Assembly: GCA_964345225.1 (NCBI GenBank)
Contig: CAYFQB010000003.1
Coordinates: 1-64,000, forward strand
Direction of reading: 5' to 3'
From: CAYFQB01 sp964345225
GTDB taxonomy: Bacteria > Nitrospirota > Thermodesulfovibrionia > Thermodesulfovibrionales > UBA6898
Length of the DNA stretch: 64,000 nucleotides
A program made the translations under genes and the position numbers. The notes beneath the pieces are model-generated. The model did not search any database. It was not told where the DNA came from and saw only the letters and a list, made by a program, of their open reading frames with translations. Shown piece after piece: positions 17,887 to 27,039 of this stretch; within the stretch, counting starts at the first letter, position 1; the number at the start of each line of letters is the position of its first letter.

Positions 17887-19434
17887 TTACCTCCATAGCT
17901 TTATATTTATTAATAAGATAACAGAAATCACGATACAAAAATAAGAAAAAATGTCGCCGTATTTTGTATATACAGTTAGAGTTCTATCGGTCTTTATATC
18001 ACTCTTTAAAAATTCTCTTTTGAACAGGGACGTTTTTGAAAGGATTCTACCGTTACTGTCTATGAACCCAGACACCCCCGTATTAGCCGAACGTATTAAA
18101 GGTTTTCTGTTTTCTATTGCTCTAAAAACAGCCATGCTAAAATGCTGATAAGGACCAGATGTCTTTCCAAACCATGCATCATTTGTAATATTCACGATGA
18201 AATCCCCGCCATTTTTATAGAATTTCCTTACCATTCCTGGAAATATAATCTCATAGCATATTAAAGTCCCAAAACCACCTAAATCTGTATCTGCTTTTAT
18301 GTATTTATTGCCTGGAATATAGTCGCCAACACCTACTACTATTTTATCAATAAAAAAGAGAATGCTTCTAAGGGGCACATACTCTCCAAAAGGGACAAGA
18401 TGTATTTTATCATATTTGTATACAGCATTTCCTTCTCTGTCAAGCAAGACACTGCTGTTTGTAAACAGGGTTTTTTCTGTTGTTCTCATTTTAATCATTA
18501 TGCTACCGAATAGAAGATAAGAGCCGAGATTTTTCTGAAAATTTATGATCTTCTCAGTGTTTTCAATGTCATCACCAAAGAAAAAAGGCAAAGAAGTCTC
18601 AGGCCAGACAATAATTTCAGGTGACGACAGAGATGCTTCATTCGTTAGATTAATGTAGGTATCAATAACTTCTTTCTGAAAAGCGGGTTCCCACTTTATA
18701 TCCTGATTTATATTGCCCTGAACAATACCTGCACTGATAACCTTACCTGTTCTATCCTGTCCAAGCCTCCAGTTACCATAGCCAATGGTAAATATCAGAA
18801 GAACAAGCAGAGATGAGATGCCGATGACAGAATATGATAGGGGGAATAACGGCATTTCCTTAAAACGCCTTTTTAAAAGAACAAGGTCTGCAAAAGCCCC
18901 GTTTACAGAAAGCACCAGAAAGGATATGCCATATACGCCGGTTATATCAGAAATTTGTATAAGGGAGAGGAACTTATACTGGCTGTATCCAATGCTTGAC
19001 CATGGAAAACCTGTTAATAAATAAGAGCGGAGAAATTCCAGGACAACCCATATGACGGGTGCAACAAAGAGTGCCGGCAATTTTGTCTTTTTAATAACAA
19101 TGGAGAAAAGATAAGAGAAAGCAGCCGGAAAGAGGCTTAAATAACAGCATAACAACAAGACAATAGCGATACTTGCAAAAAATGATAAGCCGCCATAATG
19201 ATTTATTGAGTGGTATATCCAGTAAAGTGTGCCAAAAAAATATGTTGCACCAAAGATGAAACCTGAAATAAAAGACTGTTTGAAATTATCATTCCACAAT
19301 GATAATAGCAGTGGGATAAACGCTATCCACGCAAGCTGGTATATATCAAAAACAGGAAAGGACAGTACTACCATTATCCCTGAAACAAAAGAGGGCAAAT
19401 ACTTAGAAACATTTTTAATTAATAGTTTTTTCAT
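17887..19434 (-). CDS. lnt: Apolipoprotein N-acyltransferase
   Basis: About 515 residues from the ATG at 19434; a TTG five codons upstream is also open. Lnt N-acylates lipoproteins in the inner membrane after Lgt and LspA. Six or more N-terminal helices precede a nitrilase domain with the catalytic triad context WPETSLP (Glu), YDKIHLVPFGEYVP (Lys) and ICYEIIFPG (Cys). A final helix closes the protein. The window encodes several lipoproteins that would be substrates. Neither start candidate has a good Shine-Dalgarno sequence. Confidence 0.95.
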   Translation of the reverse strand: MKKLLIKNVSKYLPSFVSGIMVVLSFPVFDIYQLAWIAFIPLLLSLWNDNFKQSFISGFIFGATYFFGTLYWIYHSINHYGGLSFFASIAIVLLLCCYLSLFPAAFSYLFSIVIKKTKLPALFVAPVIWVVLEFLRSYLLTGFPWSSIGYSQYKFLSLIQISDITGVYGISFLVLSVNGAFADLVLLKRRFKEMPLFPLSYSVIGISSLLVLLIFTIGYGNWRLGQDRTGKVISAGIVQGNINQDIKWEPAFQKEVIDTYINLTNEASLSSPEIIVWPETSLPFFFGDDIENTEKIINFQKNLGSYLLFGSIMIKMRTTEKTLFTNSSVLLDREGNAVYKYDKIHLVPFGEYVPLRSILFFIDKIVVGVGDYIPGNKYIKADTDLGGFGTLICYEIIFPGMVRKFYKNGGDFIVNITNDAWFGKTSGPYQHFSMAVFRAIENRKPLIRSANTGVSGFIDSNGRILSKTSLFKREFLKSDIKTDRTLTVYTKYGDIFSYFCIVISVILLINIKLWR

Positions 19435-19477
19435 TGAGTTGACAATCAAAAAATTAATAGTTATATTTATAAACTGT

Positions 19478-19553
19478 GGGCAGTTAGCTCAGTCGGTAGA
19501 GCAGAGGCCTGAAAAGCCTCGTGTCCGCAGTTCGATTCTGCGACTGCCCACCA
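19478..19553 (+). tRNA. tRNA-Phe(GAA)
   Basis: A 76-nt cloverleaf: acceptor GGGCAGT/ACTGCCC, D-stem GCTC/GAGC, anticodon stem GAGGC/GCCTC with loop CTGAAAA (anticodon GAA at 19511-19513), T-stem CGCAG/CTGCG with loop TTCGATT, and encoded discriminator A plus CCA at the 3' end. It is transcribed opposite to lnt and rtcA. Confidence 0.98.
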
Positions 19554-19580
19554 TGATTTTATTTCTCTGCTCGAGTTGAG

Positions 19581-20627
19581 TCAAGAGGATACAGACATAT
19601 CCTTTCCAGTTAATACTACTTTTCCAGGAATTCCCTTCTCGCCCGTGACCTTATATTTTAGTCCGATGAATTTTTCAATCACCCAGAGGTTTGTTAAAAG
19701 GTGGTTTGTAATACAAGATGTGGTAAAGGAGGATTCACCTTTTGCAAGTGCAAGATAAATCACAATCTGGTCAGAAAGATGAGGGTCAATACAGGCATTG
19801 TTTGAATAATATTTGATTAATGATTTTGATGCTTCTTCTCCGACTGTCTCTGCTTTTTTGCCGCGCTCTCCAAGAGATGAAAAACCAGCTATACAGCCGG
19901 CTGTTTCTAACATCAGGAATATAAAAGACCCCTGACCTGGCGAAGGAACAGAAAGTATCTCCATATCAGCTCTCAGGCCATTTTTTGTAAGAAGGTTATT
20001 TGCAGAGTTTCTCTGTCGTTCAGCAATACTCAGAGGGAGGTTACCGGTGCAGGAGATACCCGTAATAGTTTTAAGTTCCCCTCTCTGTAAAAAGCTGAGA
20101 CCATGAAAATCTTTTGAAGGTGTAATTTTGACCTTAATTTCTCCGCCACCCTTCGGATAAAAACCATAGTTTTCAATACCGGCAGTTAAAGTTATTCCAA
20201 GCCTGTTGAGCATCCGGATAAATACATCTTTTATATAATGGAAAGGCGGGCTAAATGGAACATGAGTACCTCCTTTCAATATTACTGAAGATATATCTTT
20301 TGTGAATAGTAATGGGGGGAGAATAGATTGAAGCAGAAGTGAAGTAGAGCCAGCAGTGCCGATATCAAAAAAATAATCTCCTGATTTAACTTCAGAAGGC
20401 TCAAAAACAAGCTCCATAGAACCCTTTTCATCACCTTTGACTTTCCCGTTAGAAATAAGTTTCAGTCCATGTATACACATCAAATGCTGGGGCATAAGCC
20501 CCGGCTTTTTACGGCCTTTTCTTATGTTGAACATACGGAAAGGCTTGTTCAAGAGGCAGGAAAGGCTTAGAGCGGTCCTTAGTATCTGTCCCCCGGCCTC
20601 ACCATGACTACCATCAATTTCGAGCAT
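19581..20627 (-). CDS. rtcA: RNA 3'-terminal phosphate cyclase
   Basis: 348 residues. RtcA converts RNA 3'-phosphate ends into 2',3'-cyclic phosphates using ATP. The family signature is clear: DGSHGEAGGQILRTALSLS at the N terminus, a HG-rich central part (KGGTHVPFSPP) and the C-terminal segment with the nucleotidylated His (DPHLSDQ). No rtcB or rtcR is adjacent, so RNA repair regulation of the E. coli type is not apparent here. No Shine-Dalgarno sequence stands out before the ATG. Confidence 0.95.
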   Translation of the reverse strand: MLEIDGSHGEAGGQILRTALSLSCLLNKPFRMFNIRKGRKKPGLMPQHLMCIHGLKLISNGKVKGDEKGSMELVFEPSEVKSGDYFFDIGTAGSTSLLLQSILPPLLFTKDISSVILKGGTHVPFSPPFHYIKDVFIRMLNRLGITLTAGIENYGFYPKGGGEIKVKITPSKDFHGLSFLQRGELKTITGISCTGNLPLSIAERQRNSANNLLTKNGLRADMEILSVPSPGQGSFIFLMLETAGCIAGFSSLGERGKKAETVGEEASKSLIKYYSNNACIDPHLSDQIVIYLALAKGESSFTTSCITNHLLTNLWVIEKFIGLKYKVTGEKGIPGKVVLTGKDMSVSS

Positions 20628-20721
20628 AATAAATTATATCACTTATAGCAACCAATAATTTTGTCATCCTGAGCCCCGATATCCATAGGGCTAAACTCCG
20701 CAAGAGATCTCTGAGAATAGG

Positions 20722-21939
20722 TCACTTCAGATTCACATGCTTGACCCCTGCTGGACGCCATGAGGGTGAGATGACACCAGCATCTCTTTCCGGTGTGATA
20801 AGGGAGCCCCAGGTGAGCTTAAAATCTCCGTATCTCTCATTTACAGAATCCATGGCATGGATTATGGATTTCCGCTTTCTCTCCTCTTCTATAAGTGATA
20901 TCTGGTGCGGGTCTTTTATGAGGCATGAGAGGCATACCCCGAGAAGCCGGATCCCGTCCCTCAACCTTATGCTGTTAAGTATTTTCAAGGCTGTTTTGTA
21001 TATGACATGGGTATCATTTGTAGGACTCCGGATCCCGGTCTGCCGAGAGAAGGTTTCAAAATCAGCATATCTGATAATAAGGGATATTGTTTTTCCCATG
21101 TATTCATGCCTTCTCGCCCTTCTGCCGACCATCTCGCTCAGCCTGATAAGATATGCCTCTATCTCTTTCCTGTCCCGGAGATCTCTCGGAAGAGTCATGC
21201 TGTGCCCTACTGATTTTGGTTCTTCCTCTTTTACCATGACAGGTCTATTACAGATTCCCATCCCCATCTCTTTAAGCGTTTCTCCAATGATGCCGAACTT
21301 ATTTCTGAGCAGGCTTGCAGGTGTCTTTCCAAGCTCACCGCATGTTCTTATACCCAGAATGGCAAGTCTCTCTTCTGTCTTAGGACCTATGCCCCAAAGC
21401 TCACTTACAGGAAGATCTTCAAGGACGTTCTGTATATCTAGCGGTTTAATCCATCTCAGTCCATCCGGTTTTGCAATGTCGCTGGCAAGTTTGGCTATGA
21501 GAACGTTAGGCCCTATGCCAACAGTACAATTTATACCAAACTGTTTTTTGATGGTTTTTTTGATAGATATACCTATTACTTCAGGGCCTCCGAAGAGATG
21601 GTGTGTGGTTGTTATGTCTAGGAAGGCTTCATCAATGGAATAGACTTCTATATCAGGAGTAAACCGGTTATATATCTTTAAGAGCTCTTTACAGGTATGG
21701 GTATATTTTTCGTTGTCTCCCACTACAAAGATCAGGCCAGGACATGCTTTCCTGGCCTCCCATATGGTCATTCCTGTCTTTACGCCATATTCACGTGCCT
21801 CATATGAACGGGTTGTGATAACCGTCCTGCCCCCTGAGCCGATAACTGCTATCGGCTTGTCCCTGAGCCAGGGATTGGTCTGTTGCTCGACAGAGGCGAA
21901 AAAGGCATCCATGTCTACGAGAAGGATCACCTTTTCCAT
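20722..21939 (-). CDS. dinB: DNA polymerase IV (Y-family translesion polymerase)
   Basis: 405 residues. The palm carries the catalytic acidic residues in LLVDMDAFFASVEQ and YSIDEAFLDIT. The helix-hairpin-helix GIGPNVLIAKLASD and the little-finger domain (about 240-350) are complete. The final 50 residues extend past the usual domain and show no obvious clamp-binding pentapeptide. The start overlaps the stop of the DUF6504-like gene as TAATG, so the two are translationally coupled. A perfect palindrome upstream of the operon suggests SOS-type control. Confidence 0.95.
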   Translation of the reverse strand: MEKVILLVDMDAFFASVEQQTNPWLRDKPIAVIGSGGRTVITTRSYEAREYGVKTGMTIWEARKACPGLIFVVGDNEKYTHTCKELLKIYNRFTPDIEVYSIDEAFLDITTTHHLFGGPEVIGISIKKTIKKQFGINCTVGIGPNVLIAKLASDIAKPDGLRWIKPLDIQNVLEDLPVSELWGIGPKTEERLAILGIRTCGELGKTPASLLRNKFGIIGETLKEMGMGICNRPVMVKEEEPKSVGHSMTLPRDLRDRKEIEAYLIRLSEMVGRRARRHEYMGKTISLIIRYADFETFSRQTGIRSPTNDTHVIYKTALKILNSIRLRDGIRLLGVCLSCLIKDPHQISLIEEERKRKSIIHAMDSVNERYGDFKLTWGSLITPERDAGVISPSWRPAGVKHVNLK

Positions 21940-22184
21940 TAACAGGCCTCCAGTTCTTCAAGTTTCCAGAGGAGAGAATCAGCGTTAAAGCTTAGCTTAT
22001 AAAGTGTTCTGCCGTCTGTCACCGAAAAATAATATATTGCAGATTTTCCTTCCTTGCTCTTCCATCTATAGGTTACTTCCTTAACATTGAACACCCGTTT
22101 CCCCCAAAGAAATCTTATAGGCTTGATTTTATCTGATTGGCCAAACGATGCAAGGACGCTTACAGGCTCATCGATTATCTCCAT
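21939..22184 (-). CDS. Small DUF6504-like protein coupled to dinB
   Basis: 81 residues beginning MEIIDEPVSVL. The ATG at 22184 was chosen because AAGGAG lies 8 bases upstream; a longer frame exists but runs through the operator. The pattern IDEPVxV, followed by PIRFLWGKRVFNVKEVTYRW, an aromatic-rich middle and WKLEEL at the end, resembles the DUF6504 family that accompanies Y-family polymerases in other bacteria. I infer an accessory role in translesion synthesis; no catalytic residues are evident. Confidence 0.7.
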   Translation of the reverse strand: MEIIDEPVSVLASFGQSDKIKPIRFLWGKRVFNVKEVTYRWKSKEGKSAIYYFSVTDGRTLYKLSFNADSLLWKLEELEAC

Positions 22185-22198
22185 ATTTATACTCCTTA

Positions 22199-22226
22199 CA
22201 TATACTATACATTTGTATAGTATATG
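22199..22226. promoter_or_regulatory. Perfect 12+4+12 palindrome, candidate LexA-type operator of the dinB operon
   Basis: Arms CATATACTATAC (22199-22210) and GTATAGTATATG (22215-22226) flank the spacer ATTT. The palindrome ends a few bases before the Shine-Dalgarno sequence of the DUF6504-like gene, where a repressor would block transcription. LexA sites vary between phyla; assigning this one to LexA is inference from the SOS gene behind it. Confidence 0.75.
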
Positions 22227-22257
22227 AGTCAAGGGAATCCCGTAAAGCTGGCGCCAC

Positions 22258-22470
22258 GGGAAAGTAAGCAGTAAAAAGAAAAGCAAAAATAGTTTCTCTA
22301 GTTATTTTAGTTTCTTTGGTTTCTTTAGTTTAAACCAGATAAACTAGAGAAACAAAACAAACTAAATAAACACGTAACCGATTGACGATACAAGAAACGG
22401 GCCCTGTAAAGTAGAAAAGCTTACTTAACAGGGCGGGCGTCGTAACCGTAAGACGTAACCTTTGACGATA
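22258..22470. repeat. Composite repeat with conserved GGGCCCTGTAAAGTA hairpin (copy 2)
   Basis: This stretch has heptamer-like AGTAAGCAGTAAA, T-rich and A-rich units related to AGATAAACC, then CACGTAACCG, and a hairpin at 22401-22434 with arms GCCCTGTAAAGTA and TACTTAACAGGGC. The tail GTCGTAACCGTAAGACGTAACC is nearly shared with the copy at 38.5 kb. No gene is present between 22,227 and 22,522. Confidence 0.85.
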
Positions 22471-22522
22471 AAGGAAAAAGTGTAAGCAGCAATAAGAACG
22501 CTATGCGTTAAATTCAGTCTTA

Positions 22523-22714
22523 TTATTCCTCCTGCCATGTTATACATTCAACAGGGCAGTTATCTATCGCCTCCTGGCAGTCACACGTATTACATGCCTC
22601 TGCATTTATAACATATGCCTTCTCATCATCCTTCATCTGGAAGACCTCCGGGCAAAGGGATTCGCAAGTACCGCAACCTTCACATGCGTCATAGTCAATA
22701 ACAGGTATCTTCAT
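22523..22714 (-). CDS. Small [4Fe-4S] ferredoxin
   Basis: 63 residues. The N-terminal motif CEGCGTCESLCP supplies three of four cluster ligands, and DNCPVECI supplies the fourth Cys. The extra cysteines in CNTCDC sit where a second cluster or a disulfide occurs in Desulfovibrio-type ferredoxins. It is preceded by a good Shine-Dalgarno sequence (GGAGGAATAG) and stands alone between repeat DNA and hisC. Likely a general low-potential electron carrier. Confidence 0.92.
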   Translation of the reverse strand: MKIPVIDYDACEGCGTCESLCPEVFQMKDDEKAYVINAEACNTCDCQEAIDNCPVECITWQEE

Positions 22715-22906
22715 TCTCTATTCCTCCATTAATCAATATTCTAATATATTTATTTTATAAAAATTTATAGTACATTGTCATTTTTTGTCATTCATCATTC
22801 AGGTATGATTACATTGGAAATCCCTTTAAACAAAAGGCTGTACCGCTTAAAAACAATAGAAAAAACTGTTATAAAGGGTAATTTATGTGAAAAGTGACTT
22901 TTATGA

Positions 22907-22912
22907 TATAAT
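22907..22912 (+). promoter_or_regulatory. -10 element (TATAAT) very close to the hisC start
   Basis: TATAAT ends only 8 bases before the GTG start of hisC. A stop codon (TAA at 22909-22911) in the same frame excludes an earlier start. If this box is used, the transcript begins at or next to the GTG and is leaderless. No strong -35 was seen. Confidence 0.45.
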
Positions 22913-22920
22913 TCAAGTCA

Positions 22921-23949
22921 GTGAATATAGAGAGGATTGTAAAGAAGAACGTATCCCTTCTGCGTGCATATAATGCAAAGTATATCCCCTGCAGCATCAA
23001 GCTCGATGCAAACGAAAGCCCATACAGCATAAATGTTACAGCAAAGGCTGCTGCAAAAATTAATACCAATAGATACCCGGACCCTGAGGCTAGAGAATTA
23101 AAGAAAATAATCGCGAAAGATCTGGGGGTAAATCAGGACAATATACTTCAAGGCAATGGCTCTGATGAACTTATTTATTATCTTATCACTACTTTTGGAG
23201 GCCCGGTTTTATATGCAGTGCCGACCTTCTCGATGTATGGAATAATTTCCCAGGCTCTCGGGGAGGAGAAGATAGAAATTTCTCTTGATAGAGAGTTTGA
23301 CCTTGATATAGGGAAAATACTGTCCGCAGTAAAAAAAGAGAGGCCCAGGGTCATATTCATAAGCAGCCCGAATAATCCAACGGGCAACTGCTTTTCCTCG
23401 GACAGGATATTTAAGATAATTAAAAAATCCAAGGGCATTGTTGTTGTTGATGAGGCATATCAGCCATTTTCGAGCAAAAGAGGTTTTCTTCCATTACTCA
23501 GGGACTATAAGAATCTTGTGATATTGAGAACCTTAAGTAAGATCGGGCTTGCTGCCCTTAGGATCGGTTTCTTGATCGCCGATGCTGAAATTATCAGAGA
23601 AGTCAATAAAGTTAGACTCCCCTTTAATGTAAATTCTCTTTCTCAGGCTGTAGCTATAGAGGCATTGAAGGATAAGAAGTTACTTAATTCCTTTATAAGA
23701 ACGATTATTTCTGAAAGGGAACGGCTCTACAAAGAGATGCTGAAGATTAAGGGAATTAAACCTTTTCCAACTGAAGCGAATTTTATTTTATTTAAGACTC
23801 GGGATCCTGAAGGCATTTACAATGCCCTTTTAAAGAGGGGAGTCCTTGTTAGGAATATAAGTGACCTGGTCAGGAACTGTCTAAGGGTAACCATTGGAAC
23901 GCCCGAAGAGAATAAGGTATTTCTAAAGACACTGAAAGGATTGAAATAA
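22921..23949 (+). CDS. hisC: Histidinol-phosphate aminotransferase
   Basis: 342 residues. HisC is a PLP enzyme that transaminates imidazole acetol-phosphate in histidine synthesis. It shows the SSPNNPTGN substrate/cofactor loop, VVDEAY, and the Schiff-base lysine in RTLSKIGLAALRIGF. It starts with GTG and has no Shine-Dalgarno sequence. The pgaA start lies 12 nt after its stop, so it may lead the pga operon; hisB follows pgaD, so histidine genes flank the polysaccharide genes. Confidence 0.95.
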   Translation: MNIERIVKKNVSLLRAYNAKYIPCSIKLDANESPYSINVTAKAAAKINTNRYPDPEARELKKIIAKDLGVNQDNILQGNGSDELIYYLITTFGGPVLYAVPTFSMYGIISQALGEEKIEISLDREFDLDIGKILSAVKKERPRVIFISSPNNPTGNCFSSDRIFKIIKKSKGIVVVDEAYQPFSSKRGFLPLLRDYKNLVILRTLSKIGLAALRIGFLIADAEIIREVNKVRLPFNVNSLSQAVAIEALKDKKLLNSFIRTIISERERLYKEMLKIKGIKPFPTEANFILFKTRDPEGIYNALLKRGVLVRNISDLVRNCLRVTIGTPEENKVFLKTLKGLK

Positions 23950-23961
23950 ATACGGTTACCA

Positions 23962-26900
23962 TTGAATATATTCAGTTTCAATAAAAAGAATATAAACCTG
24001 TTTACACTCCTTGTATTTTTATTTTTACTCTTGCCAAATGCTTACGCATATGCATCTGAAGCAGTTTACACAATTCAAACAGGAGCTTTTTCAATAGAAG
24101 AGAATGCGCTGAGACAATTTGATTCTATATCACAAAAACTGAATGAAGAAGAGTTGTATGATCTTAGGATTGAGAGAAGAGGCAGATTAAACATTGTTAG
24201 GATTGGTAAATTCGAGAATTTCACAGAAGCAAAAAAGATTTTTCAAGTGGTTAAACCATTATATCCTGATGCTTATATCCTGAAGGGCTATATAATAGAT
24301 GAAAAAATTATTAAACTCTATAGCGAAAAGTTACCAGCCGATGATCCCGAGAAAGTCCTGGTAGAAGCAAGGGAGTTTGTAAACAGGGGCGATTATAAAG
24401 AGGCGCTGTCTCTTCTCTATACCTTCACTTCCGAGCCTATGAGTTATCCTGAGATATTTTCAGATTACATCGTCATCCTGGTCTGGGATGAAAGGTACGG
24501 TGAGGCTATAGAAATGTACGAAAACCTTCCTCCTTCATTCCCCATACGTGCTTATCTTATGAGGAATATTGCGAAGGCCTACTATGAGGAGAAGGAATTT
24601 GAAAATGCCGCGTCATTGTATCAGGAAGTGCTTAGTCAGATGCCTTCAGACTGGGAGGCACAGAAGGGTCTTGTTTACAGCATTATACAGACCCAGACCT
24701 TAGAGGGTGACTATGTTAGAGCGCTGAGGCTTTACCGCGTACTTGCCGGGGTCAGATATGAGGAAAGTGAACAGATTTACAGGGATAGGGATGTTATGAT
24801 AGACTCCCTGCCTGATGACAAAAGCCAGATAATGCTGGATCAACTGCGAATTGCTTCACAGGAAGATGAAGAATACATAATGGATTACCTGCTTGTTCTT
24901 ATATTTAACAAGGACTATAATACTGCGTTAAATGTATATGAGACAGCTGATCTGGGAATTGAGAGTTATTCTGACAATATGCTTTCCAAGATAGCATGGG
25001 CCTATTTCAAGACAGGCGATAATGAAAGGGCAAAGAACATATACAATATGGTGCTTGATTCCAGACCAGATTATGCCCAGGCTAATATAGGTATGAGCTA
25101 TTGCCTGTCAGCGGAAGGGCAGGGTGAAACGGCTATTAAAATACTCGATGGGCTTTTAATTACTGAGCCGGACAATATCGAGATCAGATTCGCACGTGCA
25201 TTTTCTTATGAGCAGATGGGGATGTTTTTACACGCTATAAGCGAGTATGACCAGATTTTAGAAATATTCCCTGAAAATCCTGTTGCCCGCAGACTTAAGC
25301 TTCAGGCTCTTTCTGACCTGGGAGCGAGTTCACTGGCACTTGAAGGGGCATTCAGTGAGTTTCCTGATGATATGGATTTTCATGCAAGTTTAGAGGGAGA
25401 TATAGCAGTTGACCGTATTAACTGGGATGAATATGCTGGGGCTAAAGGCATTATATTACCCCTACTTGAGAACAGAAATAATTTAAGGGCAAGGTTTGAT
25501 CATATAATAGCGCTTGCTAAGAATGAAGAGATGGAAGATGTTGTTAAGAATTACGAGAGTCTGCTTGATGATGGAATATCGCCTCCATCATGGATTCTTG
25601 AAGATGCAGCCAGTGCATATCTTTATCTTGAACAACCGTATAAGGCATTGGAGCTATACAACAGGGCATTGGAATTAAACCCGGATTCTTTCAATGCAAG
25701 AAGGGGAAAATTCTATACACTCCAGGAGTTAAGAAAGTGGGATGAAGCAGAAGAAGTGCTGGACAGCCTGGATAGAGAGATACCTGAAGTTATAAAAGGG
25801 AAGGATCTTCCCCTGCCCAACTGGCCCAAGCTGGAGCTGTCTGTTGACAGAGGATGGCTAATTATATATGAAGAAAGATATAAAGATGCAGATGAATATT
25901 TCTCGAATCTCTATGAAAGGGCTCCGGCAAATACAGGCATAAGAAGCGGCCATGCACATGTACATCTATGGCGGGGTTGGCCCCGAAAGGCCCTGAGAGA
26001 GTTTAAAATAATCGAGACCCTTGACCCAAAATATAAAGATGCACTCATTGGCAAGGCACTGGCTTTAAACACTCTTGCATTCAAGGAAGATGCAAGGGAT
26101 GTTGCAGAGAAACTCATGGCAACGCATCCCAGGGACAAACATGTAAGGAGGCTTGTCCGAAAGCTTGAAGTTGAAGAGATGAGCGAAATTACTGCGGATT
26201 TTATTTACACAAAGGATGACGAAGGATTTGAAGATATAAGATCTGAGACTACTATCTCCTATCCTGTATCACTTTACACAACTTTACACGGTTTTCACTT
26301 ATGGCAGAAGAGTTCTGATGATAATCAGAAGAACTTCTACCGCAGGGCAGGCCTGGGCGCAACACATATATTTAACAGTTCATGGAGCATGACGCAGAGA
26401 TTCTCTGTCAACTATAATGACGGTAAAGACTTTGGCTCTCTTACATATGTTAGATTAACTCCAGATGATTACTGGAGTTTCAGTCTCTCGTATGACTCTT
26501 TTGCAACTGATGTGCCCTTGCGTGCACGTGTTTTTGGGATCGAAGCCGATAAGATTGAGACAAGCATAACATACAGGGAGAGCGAATGGCGTAGTTACCA
26601 TCTATTACTTTCACACATGGAATTCTCTGACAGTAACAAGAGGGAAGAGGCTATTTTTAATTATGAACAGGGCCTGTTTGTGAAAAATGACTGGAAGATT
26701 AGGGTTCTCTTTGAGCTGTACATGTCCAGAAATTCCCGTGATGATGCACCATATTTTAACCCTGATCATGATTTTAGCTTGTCCTCAACCCTCATGACAC
26801 AGCATACCGTATGGAGAATATACAACAGGGCATTTGTGCACAAGCTTTTCTTAACGGTTGGCAATTACAAACAGTCGGGATTCGGGCATAGACTCATAGG

Positions 26901-27039
26901 CTCTATCAGATACCAGCAGGAGCATGATTTCTCTGATACCCAGGCGTTGCTATGGGGTGGGACTGTTGCAAGGCAGGTCTATGATGGAAACACGGTTAGC
27001 AGTTATAGTCTGTATCTAACTTACAGGGGCAGGTTTTGA
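23962..27039 (+). CDS. pgaA: PgaA-like outer-membrane PNAG export porin with an N-terminal SPOR domain
   Basis: 1025 residues starting at TTG. A signal peptide (about 1-30, LLLPNAYAYA) is followed by a SPOR-like domain (about 33-112: VYTIQTGAF..., RIGKFENFTEAKKI), then TPR repeats (about 130-730) and a C-terminal beta-barrel (about 750-1025) ending in an aromatic-rich strand (YLTYRGRF). PgaA exports partly deacetylated poly-beta-1,6-GlcNAc; its TPR part binds PgaB and polymer. SPOR domains bind denuded peptidoglycan. I do not know this fusion in characterised PgaA proteins. The stop overlaps pgaB as TGATG. Confidence 0.9.
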   Translation: MNIFSFNKKNINLFTLLVFLFLLLPNAYAYASEAVYTIQTGAFSIEENALRQFDSISQKLNEEELYDLRIERRGRLNIVRIGKFENFTEAKKIFQVVKPLYPDAYILKGYIIDEKIIKLYSEKLPADDPEKVLVEAREFVNRGDYKEALSLLYTFTSEPMSYPEIFSDYIVILVWDERYGEAIEMYENLPPSFPIRAYLMRNIAKAYYEEKEFENAASLYQEVLSQMPSDWEAQKGLVYSIIQTQTLEGDYVRALRLYRVLAGVRYEESEQIYRDRDVMIDSLPDDKSQIMLDQLRIASQEDEEYIMDYLLVLIFNKDYNTALNVYETADLGIESYSDNMLSKIAWAYFKTGDNERAKNIYNMVLDSRPDYAQANIGMSYCLSAEGQGETAIKILDGLLITEPDNIEIRFARAFSYEQMGMFLHAISEYDQILEIFPENPVARRLKLQALSDLGASSLALEGAFSEFPDDMDFHASLEGDIAVDRINWDEYAGAKGIILPLLENRNNLRARFDHIIALAKNEEMEDVVKNYESLLDDGISPPSWILEDAASAYLYLEQPYKALELYNRALELNPDSFNARRGKFYTLQELRKWDEAEEVLDSLDREIPEVIKGKDLPLPNWPKLELSVDRGWLIIYEERYKDADEYFSNLYERAPANTGIRSGHAHVHLWRGWPRKALREFKIIETLDPKYKDALIGKALALNTLAFKEDARDVAEKLMATHPRDKHVRRLVRKLEVEEMSEITADFIYTKDDEGFEDIRSETTISYPVSLYTTLHGFHLWQKSSDDNQKNFYRRAGLGATHIFNSSWSMTQRFSVNYNDGKDFGSLTYVRLTPDDYWSFSLSYDSFATDVPLRARVFGIEADKIETSITYRESEWRSYHLLLSHMEFSDSNKREEAIFNYEQGLFVKNDWKIRVLFELYMSRNSRDDAPYFNPDHDFSLSSTLMTQHTVWRIYNRAFVHKLFLTVGNYKQSGFGHRLIGSIRYQQEHDFSDTQALLWGGTVARQVYDGNTVSSYSLYLTYRGRF

